Positions 16,291 to 25,651 are shown, counted from the first letter of the stretch. The stretch: DNA of 64,000 nt from JALOOE01 sp964423545 (GCA_964423545.1 CAYRFV010000001.1:37302-101301); one strand, 5' to 3'. Made by a program: numbers and translations. The notes: generated by a model from the sequence alone, not told the origin.

Positions 16291-17826
16291 ATGCCCGAAC
16301 CCGTCAACGCCGTTGAAATGCGGGGCATCGTCAAGCGGTTCCCTGGCATCCTCGCCAACGACCATGTGGACTTCGATCTGAAGCAGGGTGAGGTGCACGC
16401 TTTGCTCGGAGAGAATGGCGCCGGCAAGAGCACCTTGATGAACGTCCTGGCGGGTCTCTACAAACAGGACGAGGGCACCATCACGGTGAACAGCAAGCGC
16501 GTCAGCTTCAATTCCCCGCGCGACGCGATTGCGGCCGGGCTCGGCATGGTGCACCAACACTTCATGTTGGTCCCGTCTCAGACAGTCACCGAGAACATCG
16601 TTCTTGGTCTCGACGCACCGCGTTTCATGCTGCGCCTGCCCGAATTGGATCGCCAGGTACTGGAGCTTCAGGCGCGCTACGGTCTCAAAGTAGATCCCAA
16701 AGCAAGAATCTGGCAGCTCTCCGTCGGCGAACAGCAGCGCGTCGAGATTCTGAAGATGCTGTATCGTGGGGCGCGCGTCCTGATCATGGATGAGCCGACG
16801 GCCGTCCTGACGCCGCAGGAAGTGGATGATCTCTTCGTCACGCTTCGCGGCATGGTCGCAAGCGGACACTCCATCGTCTTCATCAGTCACAAGCTCGACG
16901 AGGTGCTTGCAATCGCCAACCGGATCACCGTGCTGCAGCGTGGCCGCGTCACGGCTGCCGGGCTCCCGGCGCAGTCGGTGAGCAAGCGCGAGTTGGCGCA
17001 GCTGATGGTCGGGCGTGAGATCGTCTTCGCGCTCCAGAAGCCGCCCGGCCAACCTGGCGTTGTGGTGCTCGATCTGCACGATATCTGTGCGGACAACGAC
17101 CGCGGGTTGCCAGCGCTGCGCGGCCTGGGGTTGCAGGTGCGCGCCGGCGAGATCGTCGGGATGGCAGGCGTGGCCGGCAACGGTCAGAGCGAGCTGGCGC
17201 AGGTGATCACCGGCCTGCGCAAGGTCACGCGCGGACAGGTGCTGATCAACGGGGAAAGCGTCGCCAATCGGCCGCCCGCCACGGCGATCGCGCGCCGCGT
17301 CGCCCACGTACCGGAGGACCGCACCGGGGTTGGCAGTGCGCCCGGTCTCAGCATCGCTGACAACCTGATCATGAAGAACTACCGGTCAGCGCCGATCACC
17401 AATGGGTGGGTGCTGAACCGGCCGGTGATTGCCCAGCACGCGGAGTCGCTGAAGAAGGCCTACGACATCGCTGCGCCGTCGATCGAGGTGCAGGCGCGTC
17501 TGCTCTCAGGCGGCAACCTGCAGAAGGCGATCCTTGCACGCGAGATATCGGCCGGCCCCAGGCTGATCGTGGCGGTGCAACCGACGCGCGGACTCGATGT
17601 GGGTGCCATCGAGGCGGTGCATCGAGTGCTGCTCGATGAGCGCGCTCGCGGCACGGCGATTCTGCTCATCTCAGAAGAGCTTGACGAGCTTGTGTCGCTC
17701 TCCGACCGCATCGTCGGCATCTACGAGGGCGAGATCATGGGCGAGCTGCGGGCCGAAGCCGCAACGCTGGAGCAGATCGGCTTGATGATGGCGGGGCAGC
17801 GCCTGGATGCGACGGCGAAAGGATGA
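16291..17826 (+). CDS. BMP importer ATPase with two nucleotide-binding domains
   Basis: A 511-aa fused double ATPase of the simple-sugar/nucleoside importer type. The first half has Walker A GENGAGKST (near residue 40), a signature-like LSVGEQQRVEILKML and Walker B LIMDEPTAVLTP. The second half has a degenerate Walker A (GVAGNGQSEL), the signature LLSGGNLQKAILAREI and a Walker B without the catalytic glutamate (LIVAVQPTRGLDVG). This asymmetry is normal in the family. It energises uptake by the two permeases that follow 6 and 5 bases after each other. ATG 16291 is preferred over an upstream GTG that would overlap the hairpin. Confidence 0.9.
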   Translation: MPEPVNAVEMRGIVKRFPGILANDHVDFDLKQGEVHALLGENGAGKSTLMNVLAGLYKQDEGTITVNSKRVSFNSPRDAIAAGLGMVHQHFMLVPSQTVTENIVLGLDAPRFMLRLPELDRQVLELQARYGLKVDPKARIWQLSVGEQQRVEILKMLYRGARVLIMDEPTAVLTPQEVDDLFVTLRGMVASGHSIVFISHKLDEVLAIANRITVLQRGRVTAAGLPAQSVSKRELAQLMVGREIVFALQKPPGQPGVVVLDLHDICADNDRGLPALRGLGLQVRAGEIVGMAGVAGNGQSELAQVITGLRKVTRGQVLINGESVANRPPATAIARRVAHVPEDRTGVGSAPGLSIADNLIMKNYRSAPITNGWVLNRPVIAQHAESLKKAYDIAAPSIEVQARLLSGGNLQKAILAREISAGPRLIVAVQPTRGLDVGAIEAVHRVLLDERARGTAILLISEELDELVSLSDRIVGIYEGEIMGELRAEAATLEQIGLMMAGQRLDATAKG

Positions 17827-17832
17827 CAGACG

Positions 17833-18948
17833 ATGGCGGTGGATGAGACTGCGAGGGCTGGCCTCCGTTTGCCGTGGAGTGTGCGCATCGAACCGCGCCT
17901 GCAAGCCCCGCGCTGGCTGCCGGCCGCGACCTCGGTGGGTGCGCTGGTGCTGGCCTTCATCATCGGAGGGGTCATCATCCAGTTGGCAGGCGGCGATCCG
18001 ATTCGATCCTATCTCCACATCGCCAAGGCAGCGTTCGGCAGCGTCGGCGTGCTCAACGACACCCTGGTGAAGGCGACGCCACTGATCCTGGTGGGGTTGG
18101 CGTGTGCGCTGGCATTCCGCATGCGACTCTGGAACATCGGGGCCGAAGGGCAGTTCTTCCTGGGCGCATGGGGCGCCAGCGCCGTAGTGCTGATTCCACT
18201 GCTGCCGAAGACGACGCCAGCGCCGATCATGCTCCTGGCGATGGCGCTGGCTGGCTTCCTCTGCGGCGCTCTCTGGGCCTGGTTGCCCGGTTTTCTGAAA
18301 GCGCGGCTCAACGTCAACGAGGTCGTGACGACCCTGATGATGAACTACATCGCCGTATCATGGGTGTTGTACTGGGTGTTCGGCGCCTGGAGCGAGGGCG
18401 GCTTCCAGATGTCGCCGGTCTTCCCCAAGAACGCGTGGCTGCCGCGCTTGACCGATTACGCCGGACAGGTCGATGCCTTCGCCGGCCTCACGCTGCACTT
18501 CGGCTTCCTCTTCGGCCTGGCTGCGGCCGCCGTCATCTGGTTCATCATCAATCGCAGCCGATGGGGCTATGAAATCCGCCTGATCGGCGACAACCCACGC
18601 GCTGCGAATTATGCCGGCGTGAACATCGTGCGCAACACGGTCCTGGTGATGATGCTTTCGGGCGGCCTGGCCGGGCTGGCGGGCATGTCGGAGATCGCCG
18701 GGGTCGTCCACCGACTGCAGGGCGCCATCTCTCCCGGTTACGGTTTCACCGGCATCATCATCGCCTGGCTGGCAAAACTTAACCCGTTCGCCGTGGTCCT
18801 GGTATCCATCCTGTTCGGCGGCCTCATCCTCGCCGGACGTGAGATACAACCGTCCGGCGTCCCGCGCATGCTTCAAGGGATCATCTTGTTCTGCGTCATC
18901 GCCAGCGATGTCTTGCTGAGGTATCGCGTGCGGATCGTGCGGAGATAG
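17833..18948 (+). CDS. BMP importer permease 1
   Basis: A 371-aa inner-membrane permease of the branched-chain/nucleoside (BPD_transp_2) class, with about nine hydrophobic segments. The stretch LRLWNIGAEGQFFLGAWGA-like (here MRLWNIGAEGQF, near residue 97) is a strong signature of nucleoside permeases of BMP systems, as is the LNVNEVVTTLMMNYIA segment near 158. It pairs with the following permease to form the channel of the importer. It begins 6 bases after the ATPase stop and ends 5 bases before the next start. Confidence 0.9.
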   Translation: MAVDETARAGLRLPWSVRIEPRLQAPRWLPAATSVGALVLAFIIGGVIIQLAGGDPIRSYLHIAKAAFGSVGVLNDTLVKATPLILVGLACALAFRMRLWNIGAEGQFFLGAWGASAVVLIPLLPKTTPAPIMLLAMALAGFLCGALWAWLPGFLKARLNVNEVVTTLMMNYIAVSWVLYWVFGAWSEGGFQMSPVFPKNAWLPRLTDYAGQVDAFAGLTLHFGFLFGLAAAAVIWFIINRSRWGYEIRLIGDNPRAANYAGVNIVRNTVLVMMLSGGLAGLAGMSEIAGVVHRLQGAISPGYGFTGIIIAWLAKLNPFAVVLVSILFGGLILAGREIQPSGVPRMLQGIILFCVIASDVLLRYRVRIVRR

Positions 18949-18953
18949 CGCCC

Positions 18954-19925
18954 ATGCTCGACTGGACCATCATCCTCCAGGCCGGTGTGGCCACGGGGAC
19001 CGTGCTCCTGTTCGCTGCCATCGGCGAACTCATGGCGGAGCGGTCGGGTGTACTGAACCTGGGCGTCGAAGGCATGATGTTGATTGGCGCTATGACGGCC
19101 TACAAGACCGCGGTCCTGTTGGGCCAGCCGTGGCTCGGCGTGCTCCTCGCCATGCTGGCCGCCGGCGGGTTGAGCCTCCTTCATGCGCTGGTGACGATCA
19201 GCTTCCAGGCCGATCAGGTGGTCAGCGGCCTGGCGACGAACTTCGTCGGCATCGGCCTTAGCCTGGTGCTGGGGGAAGGGTTGAGCAAGGCCGGGACGGT
19301 CGCGCTGTTGCCGTCCTACTCCGTCCCGATTCTTTCGGCCATCCCCCTGATTGGCCCGGTCTTCTTCACCAACCACAGCGTGCTGGTTTACGTTGGCTAT
19401 CTCTTGACGCCGGCCATCTGGTTCTACATCAATCGCACGCGACCCGGACTTCATCTACGCGCCGTAGGCGAATACCCCGCTGCCGCCGATGCACTGGGGA
19501 TCAATGTCTTCAGGCAACGATACTTCTACGTGTTCTTCGGTGGCCTGATGGCGGGGCTTGCCGGTGCAACGACCAGTCTGGCGGTGTCACCCGGATGGTT
19601 CAGCGAACTGACCACCGCGGGCCAGGGCTGGATCGCCATCGGCCTGGTGATCTTCGCGCAGTGGGATCCGTGGCGGGCGATGGCGGGTGCTTACATGTTC
19701 GGCGCTGTCCGCCGGCTCATCCTCGACCTGCAGGGGCCGCAGCTGCTGCTCGGGCTGGCCAATCCCTTCTACTACATGCCGAAGCTAGGCTTCTTCCTGC
19801 AGATGGTCCCCTACGCGCTCGTGATCCTGATCCTGGTGATTGGCTCGCGCGAGGCGATGAAGAAGCGCATCGGCGCCCCGGCTGCGTTGGGCCTGCCGTA
19901 TGTGCGAGGCGAACGCGGCAGATAG
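18954..19925 (+). CDS. BMP importer permease 2
   Basis: A 323-aa permease of the same class, second half of the channel. GELMAERSGVLNLGVEGMM near residue 25-42 is the family signature; the EQ/EAA-like cytoplasmic contact region is around LRAVGEYPAAADALGINV near residue 175. It closes the four-gene importer operon (binding protein, ATPase, two permeases), all on the plus strand. The next gene is on the other strand and ends 65 bases further on, with no clear terminator between. Confidence 0.9.
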   Translation: MLDWTIILQAGVATGTVLLFAAIGELMAERSGVLNLGVEGMMLIGAMTAYKTAVLLGQPWLGVLLAMLAAGGLSLLHALVTISFQADQVVSGLATNFVGIGLSLVLGEGLSKAGTVALLPSYSVPILSAIPLIGPVFFTNHSVLVYVGYLLTPAIWFYINRTRPGLHLRAVGEYPAAADALGINVFRQRYFYVFFGGLMAGLAGATTSLAVSPGWFSELTTAGQGWIAIGLVIFAQWDPWRAMAGAYMFGAVRRLILDLQGPQLLLGLANPFYYMPKLGFFLQMVPYALVILILVIGSREAMKKRIGAPAALGLPYVRGERGR

Positions 19926-19990
19926 ATCAAGGGGAATGAGGGGAAACCGGGCGCAGGCGCCTGTGGCCGTTCAATGTCGGGCAGGGATGC

Positions 19991-20824
19991 TCACCGGGAA
20001 GCCGCATCGACTTTCGCAAGCAACTCCCGCAGCACAGTTCGTTCCGTCTCGCTCAGATAGCTTGCATTCAAGCCATTGGCGCCCAAGATCGCCTGCCCCA
20101 GCCGACTATCGGCCAGGGTGCGCAGGTCTTCCTCAAGGGGATCAAGGAGGCGATGGTCGCTGACGATGCGACCGTCGGACATGCGCACGATGCGCTGCGT
20201 CGCCTGCGCCACCCGACGGTCGTGGGTCACGATCACGATGGTCGTGCCCTGGGTGCGATTGAGGTCGGCCAGGAGCGTCAGCACCTCCTCGCCGCTCTGC
20301 GTATCCAGGCTGCCGGTGGGCTCATCGGCCAGAATCAGGGCCGGGCCATTGGCCAGGGCGCGAGCGACGGCCACGCGCTGCCGTTGACCGCCGGAGAGCT
20401 GGCTCGGCAGGGCGCCGCCTCGCTCGACCAGTCCGACCATCTCCAGCAGCTTCCGGGCCCGTTCGCGTCGTCTGCCCGGCGAGGCTTGGCCCTGCATCGG
20501 CACCTCAACGTTCTCCAACGCAGAGAGGGTGGGCAGCAGATTGTGGAGTTGGAAGACGAAGCCCACTGTCTTCGCTCGAAAGGCGTCCACGTTTTTCAGT
20601 CGCGCCAGGTTCTCCCCCGCCACCCACACCTCACCGGAGGTCGGCTGATCGAGCGCACCCAACAGGTTCAGAAGCGTGCTTTTGCCGCAGCCGCTCGGTC
20701 CCATGACGGCCAGCAGCTCCCCGCGCAAGACGCCCAAGTTGACGCTGTCCAGGGCACGGACGGCTGCCTCGCCGGTTCCGTATACCTTGGAGAGGTTGAC
20801 AGTGCGAATGAGTTGCTCGGACAT
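19991..20824 (-). CDS. MacB/LolD-type ABC ATPase
   Basis: A 277-aa ATPase of the MacB/LolD/FtsE class. Walker A is GPSGCGKST, the signature LSGGQRQRVAVARAL and Walker B LILADEPTGSLDT. I start at the ATG at 20824 (MSEQLIRTVNLSKVYG), since the upstream in-frame codons run into the preceding adaptor gene. After the ATPase core (about 225 aa) there is a 50-residue helical tail (TLADSRLGQAILGANG...) that the family usually lacks. It is the third gene of a minus-strand cluster (permease, adaptor, ATPase), forming a MacAB-like exporter. Confidence 0.88.
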   Translation of the reverse strand: MSEQLIRTVNLSKVYGTGEAAVRALDSVNLGVLRGELLAVMGPSGCGKSTLLNLLGALDQPTSGEVWVAGENLARLKNVDAFRAKTVGFVFQLHNLLPTLSALENVEVPMQGQASPGRRRERARKLLEMVGLVERGGALPSQLSGGQRQRVAVARALANGPALILADEPTGSLDTQSGEEVLTLLADLNRTQGTTIVIVTHDRRVAQATQRIVRMSDGRIVSDHRLLDPLEEDLRTLADSRLGQAILGANGLNASYLSETERTVLRELLAKVDAASR

Positions 20825-20838
20825 GATCTGGCTCTCAT

Positions 20839-22140
20839 CTATCGGGTCTGGATGTTCACGAAGGCCGTCATCCCCCACCGCAGGCTCGGGTCAAGATCGG
20901 GCACCTCAACGACCACAGTGAAGTTCGTGCTGCCCTTCTCGGTGGTACTCATCGGCGCGATGCGCGTGATCCGGCCCTCGAAGGCGCGGCCCGGCAGCGC
21001 ATCGAAGGTCACTTCGACGGGCATATTGAGCCGAAGTCGCGTCACATCTGTCTCACGCAGGTCGGTGGTCTCCACGCGCAGTCTGCCGGTGTCACCCAGC
21101 ATCAGCACCGGCTGACCCGGCGAAGCCAACTCACCGGGACGCACGTTGATCGTGCCGACCTGTCCTGTGAACGGTGCAATGACCTGGGTCTGCTTGAGCT
21201 GGGCCTGCGCCTGGGAGAGCGCGGCCTGGGCTGATCGGATCCGCGCATCGGCCATCGCTTTGTCTTCGCCCGTTGCGCCGGCGCGCAGCCGATCGAGCGC
21301 AGCCTGAGCGCGCGCCACCTGAGCTTCAGCGGATTTGATGGCCGCTTCTGCTGGCGACGTCTGCGCACGTGCGACTTGCACCTGGGCCTTGGCGGCATTG
21401 ATCTGAGCCTGGGCGACCGCAAGCTGCTCGCGCGTTGGGCCCTGGATGGCAATCTGGTATGCGGCCTTGGCCGCCTCATAGTCGGCCGTCGCCTGTTGGA
21501 GCGCCAACGACTCTGGACGCGCAGCGATCTCCGGGTCGCCGCGCACGCGATCATAGGAGCGCTGCGCCTGTTCCAACGCCAGGCGGGCGAGATCGATCTT
21601 GCGCTGCGCCTCCAGCCGTTCCGCCGGCGAAGGCCGGCTGGCGAGCTCGTTGTACTGCGCCTGGGCAATCGCCACCTGCGCCTCCGCAGCAGCTGCAGCT
21701 TCCTGGAGCTGCTTGAGGGTGGCCTGAGCCTGGGCGACGACGCCCTGGCCGGCGGAGATCTCGGCCTGCGCCTGCGCCAGCTCGCTCGGCGTGACGCCCG
21801 CCAACAACTTGCTACGAGCAGCCTCCGCCTCCGCGACGGCAGCCCTGGCAACCTCGACCTGGCTCTGAAGAATGCCGTTGTCCAGATCCGCCAGCACCAC
21901 TCCGGCCTCCACCTTGTCTCCCTCGCTCACGTTCAATGTGCGCAACGTACCGCTGGCTGCGGGGCTGAGGCCGGCCCAGCGCGCAGGCAGCAACTTGCCC
22001 GAGGCCCAGATGACGTTTTCCTGTGCAGCCGGCTGGGCCGACTCGCCCTTCGTCGCGCCCGGAGCGGGCTTGCTTGCCGCGCCGCTGCAGCCGGTCAGAA
22101 CCGCCATGAGAACCAGCAAGATCAAGAGTAGATGGCGCAT
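20839..22140 (-). CDS. HlyD/MacA-like adaptor lipoprotein
   Basis: A 433-aa membrane-fusion (adaptor) protein. MRHLLLILLVLMAVLTGCSG gives a lipoprotein signal with the lipobox LTGC. A short barrel-sandwich segment is split by a very long Ala/Gln/Arg-rich coiled-coil hairpin (about residues 90-310), after which the second lipoyl half (QVIAPFTGQVGTINVRPGE) and beta-barrel follow. It would bridge the export complex outside the membrane. The ATG at 22140 is chosen for the signal peptide. Fourteen bases separate its stop from the ATPase start. Confidence 0.85.
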   Translation of the reverse strand: MRHLLLILLVLMAVLTGCSGAASKPAPGATKGESAQPAAQENVIWASGKLLPARWAGLSPAASGTLRTLNVSEGDKVEAGVVLADLDNGILQSQVEVARAAVAEAEAARSKLLAGVTPSELAQAQAEISAGQGVVAQAQATLKQLQEAAAAAEAQVAIAQAQYNELASRPSPAERLEAQRKIDLARLALEQAQRSYDRVRGDPEIAARPESLALQQATADYEAAKAAYQIAIQGPTREQLAVAQAQINAAKAQVQVARAQTSPAEAAIKSAEAQVARAQAALDRLRAGATGEDKAMADARIRSAQAALSQAQAQLKQTQVIAPFTGQVGTINVRPGELASPGQPVLMLGDTGRLRVETTDLRETDVTRLRLNMPVEVTFDALPGRAFEGRITRIAPMSTTEKGSTNFTVVVEVPDLDPSLRWGMTAFVNIQTR

Positions 22141-22222
22141 GGCTCCCCCTTCCACAGATAGCATTCGATGACCGACACCCTGCCTGGTTGTGTTCGACGG
22201 CGGCCGCCTGGCGTCTGCCGCG

Positions 22223-24508
22223 TCACTCGTACCGCAGCGCCTCAACCGGCTGCAGCCTGCTTGCCCGCCATGCAGGATAGAAGCCAGCAACGATCCCAAC
22301 ACCCAATGCCACTGCGATGGCATCGACGAAGGTCCGTGAATCCCAGTCCGCCATGATCATGGCATCGGCAATCGGAATCTTGCTGATGCCCCACAGCATG
22401 GCGACTCCCAACGCCGAACCGAACACCCCTGCCACCAGGCACAGCCAGAGGCTTTCCTGCACGACCTGGCTGAGAATGCTTCGCTTGGGCCAGCCGAGAG
22501 CGCGGAGCGTGCCGATCTCGCGCGTTCGCTCATAGATGGACATCATCATGGTGTTCGCCACCACGATCCCGCCCACTAGCATCGCCAGGATGCCGATGAC
22601 CGCAGCAAAGGCGTCCATCTGGGCTTTGGCGTCGCTGTCCTCGGCAAATTGGCTGCTCAGGCTCACCTGGGCGTCCGGGAATCGGCGTTCGAGAGCGGCG
22701 CGGACCGCACCGGCTTCGTCGGGATTCGCGACATCGACGAAAATGAAGCTGACTGAACGAGGCCGGTTCAGAAGGCGCTGCGCCTCGCGCAACGCCATCA
22801 CGCTGCCGCCATCCTCGTAAGCGACACCGGTTTCATAAACACCGACGATCTTATAGCGATTGTCGTAGAGGGTGATCGTATCGCCGATACCCACCTTGTA
22901 GTTCTTGGCAGCCGTCTTGCCGATCATGATCTCATTCGGCCGCGTCAGCAGGCGACCCTCCACCAACCGGTAGTGAGCCATTGCAGCGCTGTTTGGGTCG
23001 ATCCCGCCGAACAGAAAGAATGGCATATCAGCCGTCATCACGAAGCCCATGAGATAGGAGCTCACCGACCTGACACCCGGCATGGCCTGAATCTGACTGA
23101 CCATGCGTTCGTCGAGGGTGCTCATGCTCATGTCAGCAACTTTCTTCTGCATCAGCGTGATGTGGCCAGCGCTGCCGCTGCCCGCCAGCATGTTGAGCTG
23201 GCCCAAGACGCCTTTGCTCATGCCACCCATCATCACCAACGTCGCCACTCCGATGCCGATGCCCGTCGCCGACAGGAGGGTGCGGGTGCGCCGTCGCCAC
23301 AGGTTGCGAAACGCCTGGCCCCCGAACAGCAGGCGGGAACGCCGACGGCCATCGGCGCCGGTTCCGCCCTCGTAGCGCAGCGCCTCCACCGGCTGCAGGC
23401 CCGCCGCATGCCACGCCGGGTAGACGCCGCCGATCAGCCCCAGGACCAGCGCAGTGAGCATGCCTTGGGCGAACAGATCGGGCGAGTAGATCCCCTCCAT
23501 GAACGCGCCTACGCCCGGCGCGCGCTCGGCCAACTCGGTCAAACCGACGCCGATGGCGATACCGACCGCGCCGCCGACCAGGCTGAGCAGCACCGCCTCA
23601 CCCATGATCATGCGCACGATCTGCCCGCGCCGCCAGCCAAGCGCCCGCAGCGTACCGATCTCGCGCGTGCGCTCCATCACGCTCATCACCATCGCGTTCA
23701 TCATGCCCAACCCGCCGACGATGATCGCGACCGCTGCGATGCCCCAGGCATAGCCTTGCATCAATCCCGTGTACTGCTCGGCAGCATTATACTCGCTGGC
23801 GATGTTGACGGAGAGCACTTTGTCCAGTGACTCTATGCGGCGCTTGACCTGATCGATATCGACGTTCTTGCGCACGCCGACCTGAAACAAGCTGACCTTG
23901 CGCGTCTTCTGGGCGATATCCTGTCCATCGGCCAATATCACGAGCCCGCCGGACTCCTCCATGCCCTGCCCCGTCTCGTAGATGCCGACGATGTGGTACG
24001 GCACGCCATAGAGCCGCACCGTATCGTCCACTGCCTTCTTGAGCGATTCGGCAGCGCGTCGGCCCAAGGCGATCTGCTTCGGACCGGTCACGGGCTTGCC
24101 CTCCACGATCCGATAGTGGGTAGTCGCCATGCTCCCCGCCGGATAGCCGAAGATCAAGAAGAAAGGCATCTCATCGGTGGCGATCCAGGTGTAGACGCCG
24201 GGGTCCACCGTTTCGACCCCCGGCACCGCCGCCAGACGTTGCCCCATTTCCTCGTCAAGGGTGGAGAAAAGTGGGTCGAGTGCGTTGGCCTGGATGACGA
24301 GCAGGTCGCTGCTCATGCCGATCGCGGTGCCGTAGTTTTGGATCATCCCTTCAGCCATCGCGCCCAACGCCACCACGGCGGCCACGCCGATAGCAATGCC
24401 CAGTACGGTCAAGAAACTTCGGGTGGGTCGGCGCCACAGGTTCTTGAGAATCATCGCCATCTGCTCCAGGTGCGGGCTCAAGCGCACGACGTCGCGGAAG
24501 TGCGCCAA
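22223..24508 (-). CDS. Double MacB-type permease in one polypeptide
   Basis: A 761-aa membrane protein made of two complete MacB/FtsX permease modules in tandem. Each begins with a similar helix (MILKNLWRRPTRSFLTVLGI at about residue 19 and FRNLWRRRTRTLLSATGIGI at about 395), followed by a periplasmic domain and three C-terminal helices containing MSVMERTREIGTLRALGWR and SIYERTREIGTLRALGWP. Both modules end PVEALRYE. Normal MacB-type permeases carry one module and dimerise, so this one probably acts as a built-in dimer with the ATPase encoded downstream. It heads the minus-strand permease-adaptor-ATPase cluster. Exported substrate unknown. Confidence 0.85.
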   Translation of the reverse strand: MAHFRDVVRLSPHLEQMAMILKNLWRRPTRSFLTVLGIAIGVAAVVALGAMAEGMIQNYGTAIGMSSDLLVIQANALDPLFSTLDEEMGQRLAAVPGVETVDPGVYTWIATDEMPFFLIFGYPAGSMATTHYRIVEGKPVTGPKQIALGRRAAESLKKAVDDTVRLYGVPYHIVGIYETGQGMEESGGLVILADGQDIAQKTRKVSLFQVGVRKNVDIDQVKRRIESLDKVLSVNIASEYNAAEQYTGLMQGYAWGIAAVAIIVGGLGMMNAMVMSVMERTREIGTLRALGWRRGQIVRMIMGEAVLLSLVGGAVGIAIGVGLTELAERAPGVGAFMEGIYSPDLFAQGMLTALVLGLIGGVYPAWHAAGLQPVEALRYEGGTGADGRRRSRLLFGGQAFRNLWRRRTRTLLSATGIGIGVATLVMMGGMSKGVLGQLNMLAGSGSAGHITLMQKKVADMSMSTLDERMVSQIQAMPGVRSVSSYLMGFVMTADMPFFLFGGIDPNSAAMAHYRLVEGRLLTRPNEIMIGKTAAKNYKVGIGDTITLYDNRYKIVGVYETGVAYEDGGSVMALREAQRLLNRPRSVSFIFVDVANPDEAGAVRAALERRFPDAQVSLSSQFAEDSDAKAQMDAFAAVIGILAMLVGGIVVANTMMMSIYERTREIGTLRALGWPKRSILSQVVQESLWLCLVAGVFGSALGVAMLWGISKIPIADAMIMADWDSRTFVDAIAVALGVGIVAGFYPAWRASRLQPVEALRYE

Positions 24509-24695
24509 CGCCGCGCGGGGTGCATCCCCGTCAGGGATCGATCATCGCGCTATCGTGTGTCAGCGGTGGACATTTTGCCCCCGGCTGTCTGTCTGTTTGC
24601 TGACGCCAGAGCCACCGAAACGCGGCGCCGCGTGGAGCGCCGGCATCGTGTGCGGCCATGAAGCGCGCGAACAACAACGAGGTGCGATGATCCAG

Positions 24696-24724
24696 ACTGT
24701 ATCGCGTTCCCAGTGTTCGGTCAA
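24696..24724 (-). promoter_or_regulatory. Promoter of the minus-strand export cluster
   Basis: On the minus strand: TTGACC (24719-24724), 17 bases, TACAGT (24696-24701). Immediately upstream of the -35 there are two GACGTC palindromes (24726-24731 and 24734-24739), a possible operator. The leader to the permease start is about 180 bases. The gap 24509-24884 holds only this promoter and the hairpin at 24808; no gene is seen. Confidence 0.5.
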
Positions 24725-24807
24725 GACGTCGTAGACGTCAAAGACACTTGCAGCGAGCGGGCTTCAGCGGTGGCCGCGCCGGTGAGACGAGGCAAGGGGT
24801 CCGCGGT

Positions 24808-24860
24808 GCAGGCGCGAGAACAGGGAGAAGAGCAACGCCCTCCCCTGTTCTCGCGCCTGC
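24808..24860 (-). terminator. Perfect 18-bp hairpin after rex
   Basis: GCAGGCGCGAGAACAGGG (24808-24825) pairs perfectly with 24843-24860 around a 17-base loop. It begins 24 bases after the rex stop and so is placed as its terminator. No T-run follows on either strand, so it may instead be a processing site or a binding site. Confidence 0.6.
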
Positions 24861-24884
24861 TGGAGACGACAACTGCCTTGCGGT

Positions 24885-25511
24885 TTACGGCAGATAGTAA
24901 GTCATACGCTGCAGGCCGACCACTGGATCGATGTACTGCACGCGCACGCCGGTCGGCACCATAATCGTGATGGGGGCGTAGTTCAAGATCGCCTTAACAC
25001 CGGCATCAATCATGGTGCGGGCCATCGCCTGGGCGTACTCGGCGGGCGTGGCGATCACGCCCACGACGATCTCGCGCTGACGAATCGTCTCCGCTAGTTC
25101 CTCAATGGGTTGCACCTTGACGTTGTTCACGCCCATGATCTGGCCGATCTTCGCTGGATCGTTGTCGAAGATGGCGGTGATGTTGAATCCCTTGCCAGCA
25201 AAGCCGGGATAATCGGCGATCGCCTTGCCCAGGTTGCCCGCACCCACGAGCACGACGTCCCACATGCGGTTCACCTTGAGAATCTCGCTCAACTGCTGAT
25301 GCAGAAACGCGATGTCGTAGCCCGTGCCCTGCTTGCCGAACTCGCCGAAGTGCGATAGATCCTTGCGAATCTGCGCCGACGAGATGCCCAGTCGATCGCC
25401 AAGCTCCTGGGACGACGTGATCTGCCGCCCTTCTGCAACGAGGAAGTTGAGCGCGCGGAGATAGACCGGCAGCCGCCCAATGACGATATCCGGAATCGAT
25501 CGTTTGGCCAT
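24885..25511 (-). CDS. rex: Redox-sensing transcriptional repressor Rex
   Basis: A 208-aa Rex repressor, which senses the NADH/NAD+ ratio and represses respiration and fermentation genes when NADH is low. An N-terminal winged helix (PVYLRALNFLVAEGRQITSS, then GISSAQIRKDLSHFGEFGKQ near residues 45-63) is followed by a Rossmann NAD(H) domain with VLVGAGNLGKAIADY near 90 and the C-terminal domain-swapping helix. Length and motifs are complete. It is transcribed divergently from a Yip1-like membrane protein from closely spaced, opposing promoters that share an inverted repeat. Confidence 0.93.
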   Translation of the reverse strand: MAKRSIPDIVIGRLPVYLRALNFLVAEGRQITSSQELGDRLGISSAQIRKDLSHFGEFGKQGTGYDIAFLHQQLSEILKVNRMWDVVLVGAGNLGKAIADYPGFAGKGFNITAIFDNDPAKIGQIMGVNNVKVQPIEELAETIRQREIVVGVIATPAEYAQAMARTMIDAGVKAILNYAPITIMVPTGVRVQYIDPVVGLQRMTYYLP

Positions 25512-25619
25512 ATTTCACTCCTTTCGACGCCGGCCTTCAGGTCAGACCCCAGGGACTTGCCAAAAGGTCGCACAACACCTGTGGCGGCTTCGTTTCTCTC
25601 TTGTGAATTCCACCCTTTC

Positions 25620-25648
25620 ATTGTAGCACAAGTGCGATCCTTGTGCAA
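25620..25648 (-). promoter_or_regulatory. Promoter of rex
   Basis: On the minus strand: TTGCAC (25643-25648), 17 bases, TACAAT (25620-25625). The rex start is about 105 bases downstream. The spacer is almost filled by an inverted repeat (25626-25646), which suggests control at the level of polymerase binding. Confidence 0.65.
25626..25646. promoter_or_regulatory. Inverted repeat between rex and yip1 promoters (candidate operator)
   Basis: GCACAAG-N7-CTTGTGC, perfect 7-bp arms. It lies between the -10 and -35 of the rex promoter and 6 bases upstream of the opposing -35. The half sites resemble Rex half sites (TTGTG/CACAA) but in the inverted order relative to the usual TTGTG-N8-CACAA, so Rex autoregulation is possible but not shown. 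Confidence 0.5.
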
Positions 25649-25651
25649 GTG

